Below are positions 22,839 to 35,734 of a DNA stretch of 64,000 nt, in pieces. Positions within the stretch are counted from its first letter, which is position 1; each line of letters begins with the position of its first letter. This DNA comes from Ctena decussata (taxonomy: Eukaryota; Mollusca; Bivalvia; Lucinida; Lucinidae): positions 33,348,993 to 33,412,992 of the forward strand of contig OZ022499.1 in the NCBI GenBank assembly GCA_963989385.1, read 5' to 3'. The notes beneath the pieces were generated by a model. The model had not been told where the DNA came from. It ran no database searches and saw nothing but the letters and a program-made list of their open reading frames with translations. Made by a program: the position numbers and the translations under genes.

Positions 22839-23548
22839 TCTATTCCAACATGATATACTGTGAACACCTAATAGAACTGTCTTGGTGAACTGGTTGTAAT
22901 AAGATGCCACAATGTATATGTTTTTAAGAAGAATATAAAAAAGAAACAACTGCAAAATTATCCCTGCCTCCTCCATCGGACATCTTAACAGAAACTCTGT
23001 TATAATGATATCTGGACTATATCTCCTTCTTCTTCCTTTCCTTTCTTTCCTTTTTTTGATACATATATTTCTGATAATCACTGATGAATTAAGGGGGTGA
23101 ACTGTACTGTGATATTATTGCAAATTACAATGAAATATAATTTAATATAAGTACAATGAAATATAATTTGATATATAAACACATTTTTTACTGTATGATT
23201 ATGCATACTTATATGACATCTAAGACTTACCTCTCCTTTCTGTATACCCTACATTTTCATGATCTTGATTTTATTTTCAATTTTTTTATTTTATTTTTTT
23301 TTTATTTTAAGATACCTGTGTCAAAGACTATGTAATAAGTCAATTCCAATATGAAAAGTATGAACTAGCATGGGCGATGAAACAGACTTTAGTGATAGGT
23401 CATTGTAAAACACAAAAGACAGAAATGGTGACTTTGTGCCAGATGACACTACCTGGGCAAAACATGATTCAGTGAATAGCAACTGAGTATCTCTGAGACT
23501 TTTAGGGTGTGGTGTATATCTCTATGATTTTTCACCATTCTTCAAAGG

Positions 23549-23720
23549 GAAACAACCTTGCTACTTCCAGTTTGCTTTCCTGGACAATGTAGCCCTTCCC
23601 AAATTGGGCCTTCTCTCATAGAGGAGCAAATTCTTTAAAAGTTGACCTCTAATGGGAATGGGGACAAGAATGAAAGAGTTGCTTCCCCTGAAAGTGTACC
23701 CATTTATTGTAATTCCTTTT
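23549..23720. repeat. Interspersed repeat (cttcccctgaaa family)
   Basis: The stretch shares 'gagttgcttcccctgaaa', 'gtgtacccattta' and 'cctggacaatg' with sequences at 52682-52920 and, more weakly, 24760-24870 and 62965-63115. No ends could be fixed. Confidence 0.45.
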
Positions 23721-23863
23721 TTTCACTGAGACATGCTATCTACAGTGTCACTATTTCTATCTAGCCTGTAATGATGTAGTTTTTTATAAGAAGCAACCAG
23801 TACAATATGCGTATCTTTACTGCTGAGCAAAAGTAAATGCACAACCTGAGGTGTCAAATGTAT

Positions 23864-24081
23864 TTAGGTGGATGGATATACTACCAAGGGAGATAACTCT
23901 GATCTGGATTAATTGTCTCCATACTCCAAGGGGACAACTCTTAAAGTAAAGAGCAAAATGCTTTCCTTATAGAGTTGCACATATGAAAAAGAATTTGCCA
24001 ATCAATCAGACAGCCTTCTGTAAAAGTTATCTCCCTTGCCAAAATAGAGGCACAACCATGATGGTATATCCATACACTTAA
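23864..24081. mobile_element. TIR element, ends TTAGGTGGATGGATATAC
   Basis: 'ttaggtggatggatatacta' at the left and 'gtatatccatacacttaa' at the right are inverted. Subterminal 'agggagataactct' and 'agttatctccctt' are also complementary. It is about 218 bp and non-coding. Confidence 0.65.
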
Positions 24082-25887
24082 AGAATAAATTTTGTAACTG
24101 GTCTCTGCTTAGGCTCACCAGCTCCAAAACTACAGAAGGCAGTGCAGTCAGAAAGAAGAAAGTTCTGTAGAATTTACCTCCCTTCCCATATTTTTATTAT
24201 TTTTGTGACTTGTGACATTTTTTGAAATCTCACAAAAGTTTTGTTAAGGGCTTATCAAGTCCATGACTGTCATATGCCAGCTGAGTGAGAATTTTGAACT
24301 CAGCTGGTACAAATTAGGATTAAAAAAATTCTATACAGTATAGTTCAAGGGAGGCAAATCCACCCAATCACAAGTGGTGAAAACAAGAGTGCACTGAGAA
24401 AAAGTTCTGTTTTCTAAAAGATATCATATGCAGTTTTCTGCTACTTGGAAAAGTGCCTTGATTTTATTGAACAGTGCACTTTTGGCATGATTTTTGCAAA
24501 AAGAAAATCCATCACAAAACCAGGAAGTCTTTTCGAAGCAAACAACACAGACTCTGATCAGATCAGACTGCTTTTGAGGAGCACACAGCATTTGTTTCAG
24601 TTTTGCCAACAACAAACAGATTCTGCCAAAATTCAAAGATGCAAGAGCAAGTTACAGAAAAAGTGTACATGGCTAAATGTTTTCTGCAAATACAGCGGCT
24701 CAAAGCTAAAAATTAAGGTGTGTGGATACATACTAAGGCAGATCACTCTCACCTGCAAGTTTTTTGTCTCCCTTCTCACAGGGGCATCTCTCAACCCCTA
24801 CTAAGAAGGGAGGCAAAAATGGAGGAGCTTCTTCCCCTCAAAATTTCATTAACAGTTATTGTAATATTTTCACAAAGTTTAGCTATTCTACATCTGTGCT
24901 TCCTGATTTAAATGATGTTGAGATAAGATATATGAAACTACAAGAAAAAGGGAGACAAGCAAGCAAGAAGCAAGAACTCTTCACATTGGTAACTGAAAAA
25001 TTCTCTTGAGTCACAGCAGTATTATAGATTTTTTTTTCTGTTACCAAATGAAGTAACAAAACCAAAAAAAAAATCTTATAAAATTTAATTTCAGCTTTAA
25101 AATTTGTGACAGAAAACAATAATATAGCAATATTCAGCTCTTTACTCACAGGAACAAAAATGGGCTTCCACATTTTGTTTATTTCTGAAATTCTATTGTA
25201 TCCATGGCAACAAAGCATCCAAAATCATTCACTTCCTACTGTCTTTATATACGTCACTGTATGCCTTTCAATTTAAAATTTTATCCATAGTTACGACATA
25301 AACAAGGCAGTCTTCATTCATTACTCCAACTTGAAGAATATTATGCAAAATAATGGTCCTTAACTACACAGATACCACAAAAATGCTGGAAAAACTCCAA
25401 GCTAGGCAAAATAATGAAGGCATACATTGTTTTATTCAAACCCTACAAAAATTTCAACAAAACTTGGCAAATATATTCAAACTGTACTACTTCATATTAG
25501 CCTAAGCCAAAAAGCAGGATGTTTTAATTGTTTTGGACTAATTATCATTTGTTAGGTATCAATGTTTTGATTCTTTATATGGCCAGATATTTAAATAAGT
25601 GTACACCCATAAAAACAAAAGATTTTATTCTTCAATTCATTTCGTGTTGACATTTGTTGATTCAAATCATTTGATAGGTCACGTTAGCTGATAACCATTG
25701 TATTGTTTGTTTTGGTACACTGCCATCAAAAATAAATATAAATATATAAACAATAAATTTTACCCTAAAGTAAACAAATTTCATCCAACATTTCACTGTG
25801 AAGTTTGTGGAAAATGTATTTTATACATTGTCAAGTTTTGTCTTTGTTTTTGCTCAAGCACTGTTTGCTCATCAGGAATGCCAGAGT

Positions 25888-26087
25888 CAGAGCTCTAGAT
25901 AAGAAGGAGTATTTAGTGATAATTAGGGATAATTTTTGCGAATTTTGCATAAAAACATATGTTGCGACCCCTCATCTGAATCTCGACGAGACGGTTCAGA
26001 TGAGGGGTCACAACATATGGTTAAAATGTGAAATAAGAAAAATTATCCCTAATTATCATCAAATAGTCCTTCTTATCTAGAGCTCTG
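25888..26087. mobile_element. CAGAGCTCTAGATAAG MITE with AGAGT duplication, copy 2
   Basis: The element is 200 bp with the same ends and core hairpin as 10558-10760. It is flanked by AGAGT at 25883-25887 and 26088-26092. Its right edge lies 24 bp from the foldback-like palindrome at 26112. Confidence 0.87.
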
Positions 26088-26125
26088 AGAGTAGTAGTAG
26101 CCTTTAATTTGATGACCGTTAAGTA

Positions 26126-26500
26126 AGTTCCCGGTTCCCGGTTCCTGGTTCCCAGTTCCCGGTTCCCGGTTCCTGGTTCCCGGTTCCCCGTTCCTGGTTC
26201 CCGGTTCCTGGTTCCCGGTTCCTGGTTCCTGGTTCATGGTTCCCGGTTCCTGGTTCCCGGTTCCTAATTCCCGGTTCCAAGTTACCGGTTCCTGGTTCCA
26301 GGTTCCCGGGTTCCTGGTTTCGCTTCCTGATTCCAGGTTACCGGTTCCTGGTTCCCGGTTTCTAATTCCCGGTTCCAAGTTCCCGGTTCCTGGTTCCCGG
26401 TTCTTGGTTCCCTGTTCCTGATTCCCGATTCCAGGTTCCCGGTTCCTAATTCCCTGTTCCAAGTTACCGGTTCCTGGTTCCCGGTTCCCGATTTCTCGCT
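26126..26500. repeat. Outer tandem domain of the left arm (GGTTCC-type minisatellite)
   Basis: Units of 6-7 bp (ggttccc, ggttcct, with gttacc and aattccc variants) follow one another for about 375 bp. The minus frame is open and gives an artificial Gly/Asn/Arg/Glu/Pro repeat; the complementary array is at 31975-32325. Confidence 0.88.
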
Positions 26501-26799
26501 GCGCCAACTATATAATAATCAGTATAGTTCATAAGGAACTGTTTCCTTGTTTCTCTTTTGCAGTTCTTTCAGATCTATGTGGGGTTTTTTTCCAAATAAG
26601 GAACAAGGAACTAGTTCCCGGTTCCCGATTCCCAGTTCTCGATTATATCAGGCTTTCGTTTGTTACTTACAAAGTTGAATTCATTGTATTAAAGCATTAC
26701 ATTTACTTGGTAGCAACATCATCCAATGCCTGATATCATGTCATATTTCAAAAATAGATTATTTAGGGGGCTTGGTTTAAACCGCTTTTTGTTCAATAA

Positions 26800-27870
26800 A
26801 GAACCGGGAACTGGTTCCTTGTTGCCGATTTGTCGTTTTTAAACAATGATGATGGATATACAAATAAGGAACAAGAACTAGTTCCCGGTTCCCGATTCTC
26901 AGTTCCCGATTAGATTTTTTTCTTAGTTACAAAAAAGCATTGATAAGAGGTGACTTTTCACATTTACTCGATTGCAACACCATTATACGCCTTACAACAT
27001 GTTATATGTCAGAACAAATATTAATATGCCAAATATTAAATAATTAGTATTGTTCATAAGCAACCGGAAATTGTTTCCTTGTTTCCTTTTTGCAGTTCTC
27101 TCATATTGATGATTTCTCTGCAAATAAGGAACAAGGAACTAGATCCCGGTTCCCGGTTCCCGATTCCCAGTTCCCGATTATTTTGTACTTTCATTTCTTG
27201 AAAATTGAATTAATTGTAATAAAAGCATCACATTTAGTCTGTGGCAAAACTATCTTATGCCAAATAATATGTAATATGTCAAAAAACAATTATTCATGCA
27301 ACTTCATTTAAACCGCTTTTTGTTCTATAAGGAACCGGGAACTGGTTCCTTGTTGCCGATTTGTCGTTTTTAAACAATGATGATGGATATACAAATAAGG
27401 AACAAGAACTAGTTCCCGGTTCCCGATTCTCAGTTCCCGATTAGATTTTTTTCTTAGTTACAAAAAAGCATTGATAAGAGGTGACTTTTCACATTTACTC
27501 GATTGCAACACCATTATACGCCTTACAACATGTTATATGTCAGAACAAATATTAATAAGCCAAATATTAAATAATTAGTATTGTTCATAAGCAACCGGAA
27601 ATTGTTTCCTTGTTTCCTTTTTGCAGTTCTCTCATATTGATGATTTCTCTGCAAATAAGGAACAAGGAACTAGATCCCGGTTCCCGGTTCCCGATTCCCA
27701 GTTCCCGATTATTTTGTACTTTCATTTCTTGAAAATTGAATTAATTGTAATAAAAGCATCACATTTAGTCTGTGGCAAAACTATCTTATGCCAAATAATA
27801 TGTAATATGTCAAAAAACAATTATTCATGCAACTTCATTTAAACCGCTTTTTGTTCTATAAGGAACCGGG
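26800..27870. repeat. Tandem 531-bp duplication in the left arm
   Basis: The segment around 27090-27311 recurs at 27621-27842 with identical translation, an offset of 531 bp. The duplicated block also covers the preceding 'gccgatttgtcgtttttaaa' module. The right arm has one copy, so the event postdates arm formation or was lost there. Confidence 0.88.
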
Positions 27871-30800
27871 AACTGGTTCCTTGTTGCCGATTGGCCGTTT
27901 TCAAACAATGGTGATGGATATACAAATCAGGAACAGGCAACTAGTTCCCGGTTCCCGATTCTCAGTTCCCGATTAGAATTTGCATTTTCTTTTAGTTACA
28001 AAGAAGCATTTATAAGAACAAATGACCTTTTCACATACACCCGATTGCAACATCATTTAATGCCTTATACAGCATGTTATATGTCAGAATACATATCGCT
28101 GCGCCAACTAAATAATAATCAGTATTGTTCATAAGGAGCTGTTTTATTGTTCTTCTTTTGCAGTTCTTTCAGATCGATGTGTTTTTTTTTCCAAATAAGG
28201 AACAAGGAACTAGTTCCCGGTTCCCGGTTTCCTATTCCCGATGTCCAGTTCCCGATTACATTGTGCTTTCGAACTGTTTCCTTGGTCCCCTTTTGCAGTT
28301 CTTTTAGATCAATGTGTTTTTCTTTTTTTTTTTTTTTCAAATAAGGAACAAGGAACTAGTTCCCGGTTCCCGGTTCCCGATTCCCGATTCTCAGTTCCCG
28401 ATTATATTAGGCTTTCGTTTGTTACTTACAAAGTTGAATTCATTGTATTAAAGCATTACATTTACTTGGTAGCAACATCATCTAATGCCTTATATCATGC
28501 GTTATTTCAAAAATAGATTATTTATGCAACTTGATTTAAACCGCTTTTTGTTCAATAAGGAACCGGGAACTTGTTCCTTGTTGCCGATTTGTCGAATTCA
28601 AACAATGATGATGGATATACCAATAAGGAACAAGAACTAGTTCCCGGTTCCCGATTCTCAGTTCCCGATTAGATTTTTTTCTTAGTTAAAAAAAAGCATT
28701 GATTAGAAGTGACTTTTCACATTTACTCGATTGCAACACCATTATACGCCTTACAGCATGTTATATGTCAGAACAAGTATTAATATGCCAAATATTAAAT
28801 AATTAGTATTGTTAATAAGCAACCGGAAATTGTTTCCTTGTTGCCTTTTTGCAGTTCTCTCATATTGATGATTTCTTTCCAAATAAGGAACAAGGAACTA
28901 GATCCCGGTTCCCGGTTCCCGATTCCCGATTCCCAGTTCCCGATTATATTAGGCTTTCGTTTGTTACTTACAAAGTTGAATTCATTGTATTAAAGCATTA
29001 CATTTAGTCTGTGGCAAAACTATCTTATGCCAAATGATATGTAATATGTCAAAAAACAATTATTCATGCAACTTCATTTAAACCGCTTTTTGCTCTATAA
29101 GTAACCGGGAACTCGTTCCTTGTTGCAGATTGGCCGTTTATTGGTATATCCATCATCATTGTTTGAATTCGACAAATCGGCAACAAGGAACAAGTTCCCG
29201 GTTCCTTATTGAACAAAAAGCGGTTTAAATCAAGTTGCATAAATAATCTATTTTTGAAATAACGCATGATATTAGGCATTAGATGATGTTGCTACCAAGT
29301 AAATGTAATGCTTTAATACAATGAATTCAACTTTGTAAGTAACAAACGAAAGCCTAATATAATCGGGAACTGAGAATCGGGAATCGGGAACCGGGAACCG
29401 GGAACTAGTTCCTTGTTCCTTATTTGAAAAAAACAACAAACAACACATTGATCTGAAAGAACTGCAAAAGAGGACCAAGGAAACAGTTCGAAAGCACAAT
29501 GTAATCGGGAACTGGACATCGGGAATAGGAAACCGGGAACCGGGAACTAGTTCCTTGTTCCTTATTTGGAAAAAAAAAACACATCGATCTGAAAGAACTG
29601 CAAAAGAAGAACAAGAAAACAGTTCCTTATGAACAATACTGATTATTATTTAGTTGGCGCAGCGATATGTATTCTGACATATAACATGCTGTATAAGGCA
29701 TTAAATGATGTTGCAATCGGGTGTATGTGAAAAGGTCATTTGTTCTTATAAATGCTTCTTTGTAACTAAAAGAAAATGCAAATTCTAATCGGGAACTGAG
29801 AATCGGGAACCGGGAACTAGTTGCCTGTTCCTGATTCGTATATCCATTACCATTATTTGAAAACGGCCAATCGGCAACAAGGAACCAGTTCCCGGTTCCT
29901 TATAGAACAAAAAGCGGTTTAAATGAAATTGCATGAATAATTGTTTTTTGACATATTACATATTATTTGGCATAAGATAGTTTTGCCACAGACTAAATGT
30001 AATGCTTTACTACAATGAATTCAACTTTGTAAGTAACAAACGAAAGCCTAATATAATCGGGAACTGGGAATCGGGAATCGGGAACCGGGAACCGGGATCT
30101 AGTTCCTTGTTCCTTATTTGGAAAGAAATCATCAATATGAGAGAACTGCAAAAAGGCAAGAAGGAAACAATTTCCGGTTGCTTATGAACAATACTAATTA
30201 TTTAATATTTGGCATATTAATACTTGTTCTGACATATAACATGCTGTAAGGCGTATAATGGTGTTGCAATCTAGTAAATGTGAAAATGCACTTCTAATCA
30301 ATGCTTTTTTTTAACTAAGAAAAAAAATCTAATCGGGAACTGAGAATCGGGAACCAGGAACTAGTTCTTGTTCCTTATTGGTATATCCATCATCATTGTT
30401 TGAAAACGACAAATCGGCAACAAGGAACCAGTTCCCGGTTCCTTATTGAACAAAAAGCGGTGTAAACCAAGTTGCATAAATAATCTATTTTTGAAATAAC
30501 GCGTGATATTAGGCATTAGATGATGTTGCTACCAAGTAAATGTAATGCTTTAATACAATGAATTCAACTTTGTAAGTAACAAACGAAAGCCTAATATAAT
30601 CGGGAACTGAGAATCGGGAATCGGGAACCGGGAACCGGGAACTAGTTCCTTGTTCCTTATTTGAAAAAAAAAACAACAAACAACACATTGATCTGAAAGA
30701 ACTGCAAAAGATGACCAAGGAAACAGTTCGAAAGCACAATGTAATCGGGAACTGGACATCGGTAATAGGAAACCGGGAACCGGGAACTAGTTCCTTGTTC

Positions 30801-31974
30801 CTTATTTGGAAAAAACCACATAGATCTGAAAGAACTGCAAAAGAAGAACAAGAAAACAGTTCCTTATGAACAATACTGATTATTATTTAGTTGGCGCAGC
30901 GATATGTATTCTGACATATAACATGTTGTATAAGGCATTAAATGATTTTGCAATCGGGTGTATGTGAAAAAGTCATTTTTTCTTATAAATGCTTCTTTGT
31001 ATCTAAAAGAAAATGCAAATTCTAATCGGGAACTGAGAATCGGGAACCGGGAACTAGTTGCCTGTTCCTGATTTGTATATCCATCACCATTGTTTGAAAA
31101 CGGCCAATCGGCAACAAGGAACCAGTTCCCGGTTCCTTATAGAACAAAAAGCGGTTTAAATGAAGTTGCATGAATAATTGTTTTTTGACATATTACATAT
31201 TATTTGGCATAAGATAGTTTTGCCACAGACTAAATGTGATGCTTTTATTACAATTAATTCAATTTTGTAAGCAAGAAATGAAAGTACAAAATAATCGGGA
31301 ACTGGGAATCGGGAACCGGGAACCGGGATCTAGTTCCTTGTTCCTTATTTGCAGAGAAATCATCAATATGAGAGAACTGCAAAAAGGCAACAAGGAAACA
31401 ATTTCCGGTTGCTTATGAACAATACTAATTATTTAATATTTGGCATATTAATATTTGTTCTGACATATAACATGTTGTAAGGCGTATAATGGTGTTGCAA
31501 TCGAGTAAATGTGAAAAGTCACCTCTTATCAATGCTTTTTTGTAACTAAGAAAAAAATCTAATCGGGAACTGAGAATCGGGAACCGGGAACTAGTTCTTG
31601 TTCCTTATTTGTATATCCATCATCATTGTTTAAAAACGACAAATCGGCAACAAGGAACCAGTTCCCGGTTCTTTATTGAACAAAAAGCGGTTTAAACCAA
31701 GCCCCCTAAATAATCTATTTTTGAAATATGACATGATATCAGGCATTGGATGATGTTGCTACCAAGTAAATGTAATGCTTTAATACAATGAATTCAACTT
31801 TGTAAGTAACAAACGAAAGCCTGATATAATCGAGAACTGGGAATCGGGAACCGGGAACTAGTTCCTTGTTCCTTGTTTGGAAAAAAAAAACACATAGATC
31901 TGAAAGAACTGCAAAAGAGAAACAAGGAAACAGTTCCTTATGAACAATACTGATTATTATATAGTTGGCGCAGC

Positions 31975-32325
31975 GAGAAATCGGGAACCGGGAACCAGGA
32001 ACCGGTAACTTGGAACAGGGAATTAGGAACCGGGAACCTGGAATCGGGAATCAGGAACAGGGAACCAAGAACCGGGAACCAGGAACCGGGAACTTGGAAC
32101 CGGGAATTAGAAACCGGGAACCAGGAACCGGTAACCTGGAATCAGGAAGCGAAACCAGGAACCCGGGAACCTGGAACCAGGAACCGGTAACTTGGAACCG
32201 GGAATTAGGAACCGGGAACTGGGAACCGGGAACCAGGAACCGGGAACCGGGAACCAGGAACCGGGAACCGGGAACCGGGAACCAGGAACCGGGAACTGGG
32301 AACCAGGAACCGGGAACCGGGAACT
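31975..32325. repeat. Outer tandem domain of the right arm (GGAACC-type minisatellite)
   Basis: The array mirrors 26126-26500 on the opposite strand, starting at 'gcgagaaatcgggaaccggg' and ending before 'cttacttaacggtcat'. It is about 25-40 bp shorter than the left domain and differs by whole units near the end. Confidence 0.87.
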
Positions 32326-32751
32326 TACTTAACGGTCATTTTAATTTGCAGATGAAAGATTAGCTTTTAGCAAACAGTCAGATCCAGATCAGACTGCTCC
32401 TCAAGAGCTTATTAGAAATAATAGGTCTCCGCATTTTGCAATTTTTTCTTTTCTTCTTGTAAAATACCTCCTCAAAATGATGGGAATAAAAATCTGGTCC
32501 AAACTTTAAGGAAGAAAGATCCAATACAGAAAATTAAGCAGGCTAAAGGTTAAATGATAGAGCAAAATTGCCATATGAGGATTCATATTTCTAGGAATTG
32601 CCATATATGGATTTATACTTCCAGGAATTGCTATATTTGGATTGATGCTTTTATGAAATTAGGATAGAAGTAACTGGAGTCTGATTTGCCGTTTTGAATG
32701 AAAAGACAAGAGAAGAAGCTCAATTTGGAGTAAAGAGCTGAATAAAGCCAT

Positions 32752-32859
32752 CCCAGCAGGCACATAACGTCGAAATGACGTCGTACTGACGTCAATGCGA
32801 CATCTTTACGTCGCATCAACATCAGTACGACGTCATTTCAACGTCATGTGCCTGCTGGG
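32752..32859. mobile_element. CCCAGCAGGCACATGACGT palindromic element, copy 2
   Basis: The 108-bp element starts 'cccagcaggcacataacgtc' and ends 'acgtcatgtgcctgctggg'. The arms carry 'gaaatgacgtcgtactgacg' and its complement. It lies 83 bp from the donor of exon 12. Confidence 0.78.
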
Positions 32860-32942
32860 ATAATTTTGTTGTGAAATGTGGGAAAACAACATCAACCACA
32901 AAACTGAGCGCTTTTTTTTACAAAGCCAGTTCTTGTACATAC

Positions 32943-33257
32943 ATTATGTTCAGATATCTGCTGCTTGAGAGTTTCCACGCTGCTGGCTTGGATGGGTGAG
33001 CCAAGAAGCTGTTCCTGAGCCTCCTTGATGGATTTCGTCAACTGTCGCATCTCTGACTCATACTGGTCCTGCTGGGCGACGGCTTCTCGAAGTTCATCAC
33101 AGTCTTCATGGGCTTGCTGTAGCAGTGTGTTGATCTCAGCAGCAAGTTTTGTGTTGTGCAAGGGTGAATCTTCTCCAATGGCAGCATGGAGTTCTGCATG
33201 TTTCTGGAGTACAAACAGTGCTTTCCCCTTGTGACTCTCTATGTCAGAGATGAGATT
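32943..33257 (-). CDS. Spectrin-rod exon 12
   Basis: The exon has 315 bp (105 codons, phase 0/0), with acceptor TTTATTTCACAG|AAT and donor AAT|GTATGT. It begins NLISDIESHKGKALFVLQKH, includes AQQDQYESEMRQLTKSIKEA and ends with VETLKQQISEHN. The 'QISEHN' ending is the usual lead-in to helix B, which is supplied by the Ser-rich giant exon across a 16.4-kb intron. Confidence 0.87.
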
Positions 33258-33777
33258 CTGTGAAATAAAGAAAAATGCAAAACCTGTTGAATTGTCTGAA
33301 GAAGTTTAAATTTCTGCTGAAAAATGGTGAAGTACTGACAGTTTTTTGCAGATACCAATTAAATGATCATTTCTAACATTTTCCAGAATTCCAGATTATA
33401 AGGAATTTTGATGATAATTGTGATAACAAATTTACCATCCTTGTCCTATATAGGCAGTTCTAATGAGGGGTCTTAATATGATTTTATGGAAAAATATAAT
33501 TTCATGTATTATCAAACCCAACTCATCTTATGCTGATATCTACTGTGAAAAGGTGATAGAATATTATTACTTAGTGTCTACAAATATTATTTCTTTTCGA
33601 TGTCCAGGCCCTAATGTCAAATGAGGATGGATGGCTTTGCATGGTGAGATAAAAACTTCTGGAAAACAAAGAAATTTCAAACACACATTTATAATTAATA
33701 TCTCTGTGATGTAATAAAAATATGCCATATTTAACTTTATTATGAATTCAGTGTTGTAATACATTAGATAAATTTAC

Positions 33778-34083
33778 CTCCTGCATCCTGAGTTGATCAT
33801 TGAGCGTCAGTGTATCATCTCTCATGGTCAGATGAGCTCGAGTTTTGTCCATCCAATGTTTAAGATCAGCCAGCTCTATCTCATAGTCCTCAATCTGCTC
33901 AGCAATTTCTTCAAGGTCATTGACCTTGTCTGAGGTTCTGGCCCTGATGTCAAATGAGCGATGACTGAGATCGGCAAATTTTTCCATCTGAGGGACCACA
34001 TCACAAAGCAGCTCCATTTGTTTGACTATAGCGTTTAGGTGACCTAGTTTATTCTGCTGTTGATCTGAGTCTTTCAGAAGTCT
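33778..34083 (-). CDS. Spectrin-rod exon 11
   Basis: The exon has 306 bp (102 codons, phase 0/0), with acceptor CTCTTTTGCAG|AGA and donor GAG|GTAAAT. The peptide runs RLLKDSDQQQNKLGHLNAIV, then a helix C-like SDKVNDLEEIAEQIEDYEI, then the helix A segment LADLKHWMDKTRAHL. It has the same B-C-A layout as its neighbours. One Cys is present (LLCDVVPQ). Confidence 0.87.
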
Positions 34084-34397
34084 CTGCAAAAGAGAAAAAA
34101 AATTATTCTATCAAATACAAGAGCTTACATGCATTTCCTTTTTATTTTTTACTTGCAATTCTTTGAGCCACATAGATTATTTGAAACAAGAGATGTCACC
34201 CGTAACCATAGCCTGACTGATAATTCCTTCTTGAAGCAAGTTTACCAATGGACAAGAGGCAGATACTGGCTGACAACAACAATTCTTTTTGTATTTTCAT
34301 ACAGATAAGCTACAGAGATAATCTTTAAGCAATCTGCTTCTTTGCATACAACTGACATTCATGAAGTGATCAACACAGTTTTCAACTTTTTATCATA

Positions 34398-34705
34398 TGA
34401 CGTCGCATCTGAGAGTGTAATAAAGCCATGCATTAAAAACGATAATCCACTAGTGGATTAAATATGCAAATTACGTCGAAACGTTATACGTTGACGTCCA
34501 TTAATACGTCGCGTTTTCTAATGGCGAATGTGCAAATTTTGCTAATAAAATGCAATTTTAGTGTCATATGATAAATAGAATCTTGCATTCGTGCTCCTGT
34601 ATGATTGAATTTATTAAACTCGTTGGGGAAAACCGATAAGATGCTCGGCATAGCCTCGCATCTTATCTTTTTCCCCAACTCGTTTAATAAATTCAATAAT
34701 ACATA
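34398..34705. mobile_element. Hairpin element with ATCATATGAC blocks
   Basis: 'atcatatgacgtcgc' at the left, 'tgtcatatgataaatagaa' internally, then a long hairpin: 'gaatttattaaactcgttgg' at 34604 and its complement at 34676, with 'gataagatgctcggcatagc' at the tip. A related layout is at 60010-60290. Confidence 0.6.
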
Positions 34706-35430
34706 AGCACTCATGTAAGATCCTCTATGTAATGTTTTAAATATGAAAACAGTTTGCAGTGACGTAATACCTAGCTGACCACAAATTAAGTTGTGGCTGT
34801 GCAGTTTAACCACTAAAGCCACAAACAGAAATGCCAAAATAGAAATTCTGTATTTATCAGTCTGCTTTTAGATCAACTTTTAACTTCTGCTATAATGACC
34901 CTAAATACAAGCACAGCAGTGCCTGAGCAAACATTGTAAACCCAGATCTACACCTACAATGTTTGCCATTCTGCTGACTATTTTTTGGCACATTGCCAGG
35001 TAAAAAAATTCAGTTTCTTCAAACTTAGGTCAGTTGATATTTATTATAATTGATTAATATGCATGAATATTCATGATAATTATGGTTATATCAATTGATC
35101 TTCTTCAATATGTAAAATACTTGTTGACCTATACAACCCCAAAAAATTCTTTGTGGTAGAAACTTATCTTAGTAGTAACTTACAATTTTATCAATAATGG
35201 ATTTACACTTTAAAATTAATGTCAAAACAGCTTTACATATTTAAATTAATTTTATAACAGCTATCGACTTCAATATTTTCACTTTTATCTTGTCAATGGA
35301 GCACAGATATACTATCTCTTTATGTTGTAGGACTATAAGCAGCAGGGTATTCATAATTATAATATGCAAATACTTAATTGTGTTTTGTCAAATATGGAGT
35401 TTTTTTTGTTGTTGCTGTTTTTATTGTTTT

Positions 35431-35675
35431 ACGTCCACAGTAAGCAGCTATGGTCATGTCGGGACGGTCAGTTATCTTAACCACACTATTCCTGGGAAGG
35501 CTTAGACCTCCTAAGTGGTTAACGAGTACTAAGTGCACAAATTTTCCTCAGTAACTGACAACTGCCCTTCTTGAATCAGAAGGAGAAACAAAAGTATGTG
35601 GCCGGACGGGGTATCGAACCCAGGACCTCTGGCTCTTGGGTCAGACGCGTCACCGACTGCGCTACTTGTCCGGGC
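35431..35675 (-). mobile_element. tRNA-derived SINE, copy 1
   Basis: On the minus strand it begins 'gcccggacaagtagcgcagt', a tRNA-like A-box region, followed by a B box in 'cctgggttcgatacccc'. The body shares 'gacctcctaag' and 'acagctatggtcatgtc'-type sequence with copies at 45335 and 46737. Confidence 0.75.
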
Positions 35676-35734
35676 TTTTTAGTTTGAATTTTTCTCAAAG
35701 ATAGCTTTCAATTGTGCTTTACACTGTTTTATCC

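Larger units (their letters stand above)
26112..32339. mobile_element. Foldback-like element: 6.2-kb giant palindrome with 9-bp target duplication
   Basis: The left end 'atgaccgttaagtaagttcc' is matched by its exact complement at the right end (ending 32339). Immediately outside both ends is the same 9-mer, tttaatttg (26103-26111 and 32340-32348). The arms run about 26112-29137 and 29863-32339. The outer 390 bp of each is a short tandem array of ggttcc/ggaacc units; inside lie larger modules with 'ggaacaaggaactagttccc'. The centre (about 29138-29862) is made of the same modules in right-arm orientation. No transposase frame exists. Long modular inverted repeats with a 9-bp duplication match Drosophila FB and sea-urchin TU foldback elements in architecture; homology is not implied. 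Confidence 0.85.
16546..32942 (-). other. 16.4-kb intron between exons 12 and 13
   Basis: The intron joins QISEHN (exon 12) to ELAQQI (exon 13), a seamless helix A-B junction, so no repeat exon is missing. It is filled by two satellite-bearing composite elements, a non-LTR reverse transcriptase fragment, the foldback-like palindrome and several MITEs. The remaining stretches 18510-19260, 22460-23550, 24090-24540 and 24870-25880 show only AT-rich sequence. Confidence 0.75.

Noticed and set aside
24445..24804. 119-codon plus-strand frame
   Set aside because: No family signature, AT-rich composition like the surrounding intron, and it crosses a repeat hairpin.
26073..26507. 144-codon minus frame and its mirror at 31965-32363
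   Set aside because: Both translate the short-unit outer arrays of the palindrome; low-complexity Gly/Asn/Arg/Glu/Pro peptides are expected from ggaacc repeats.
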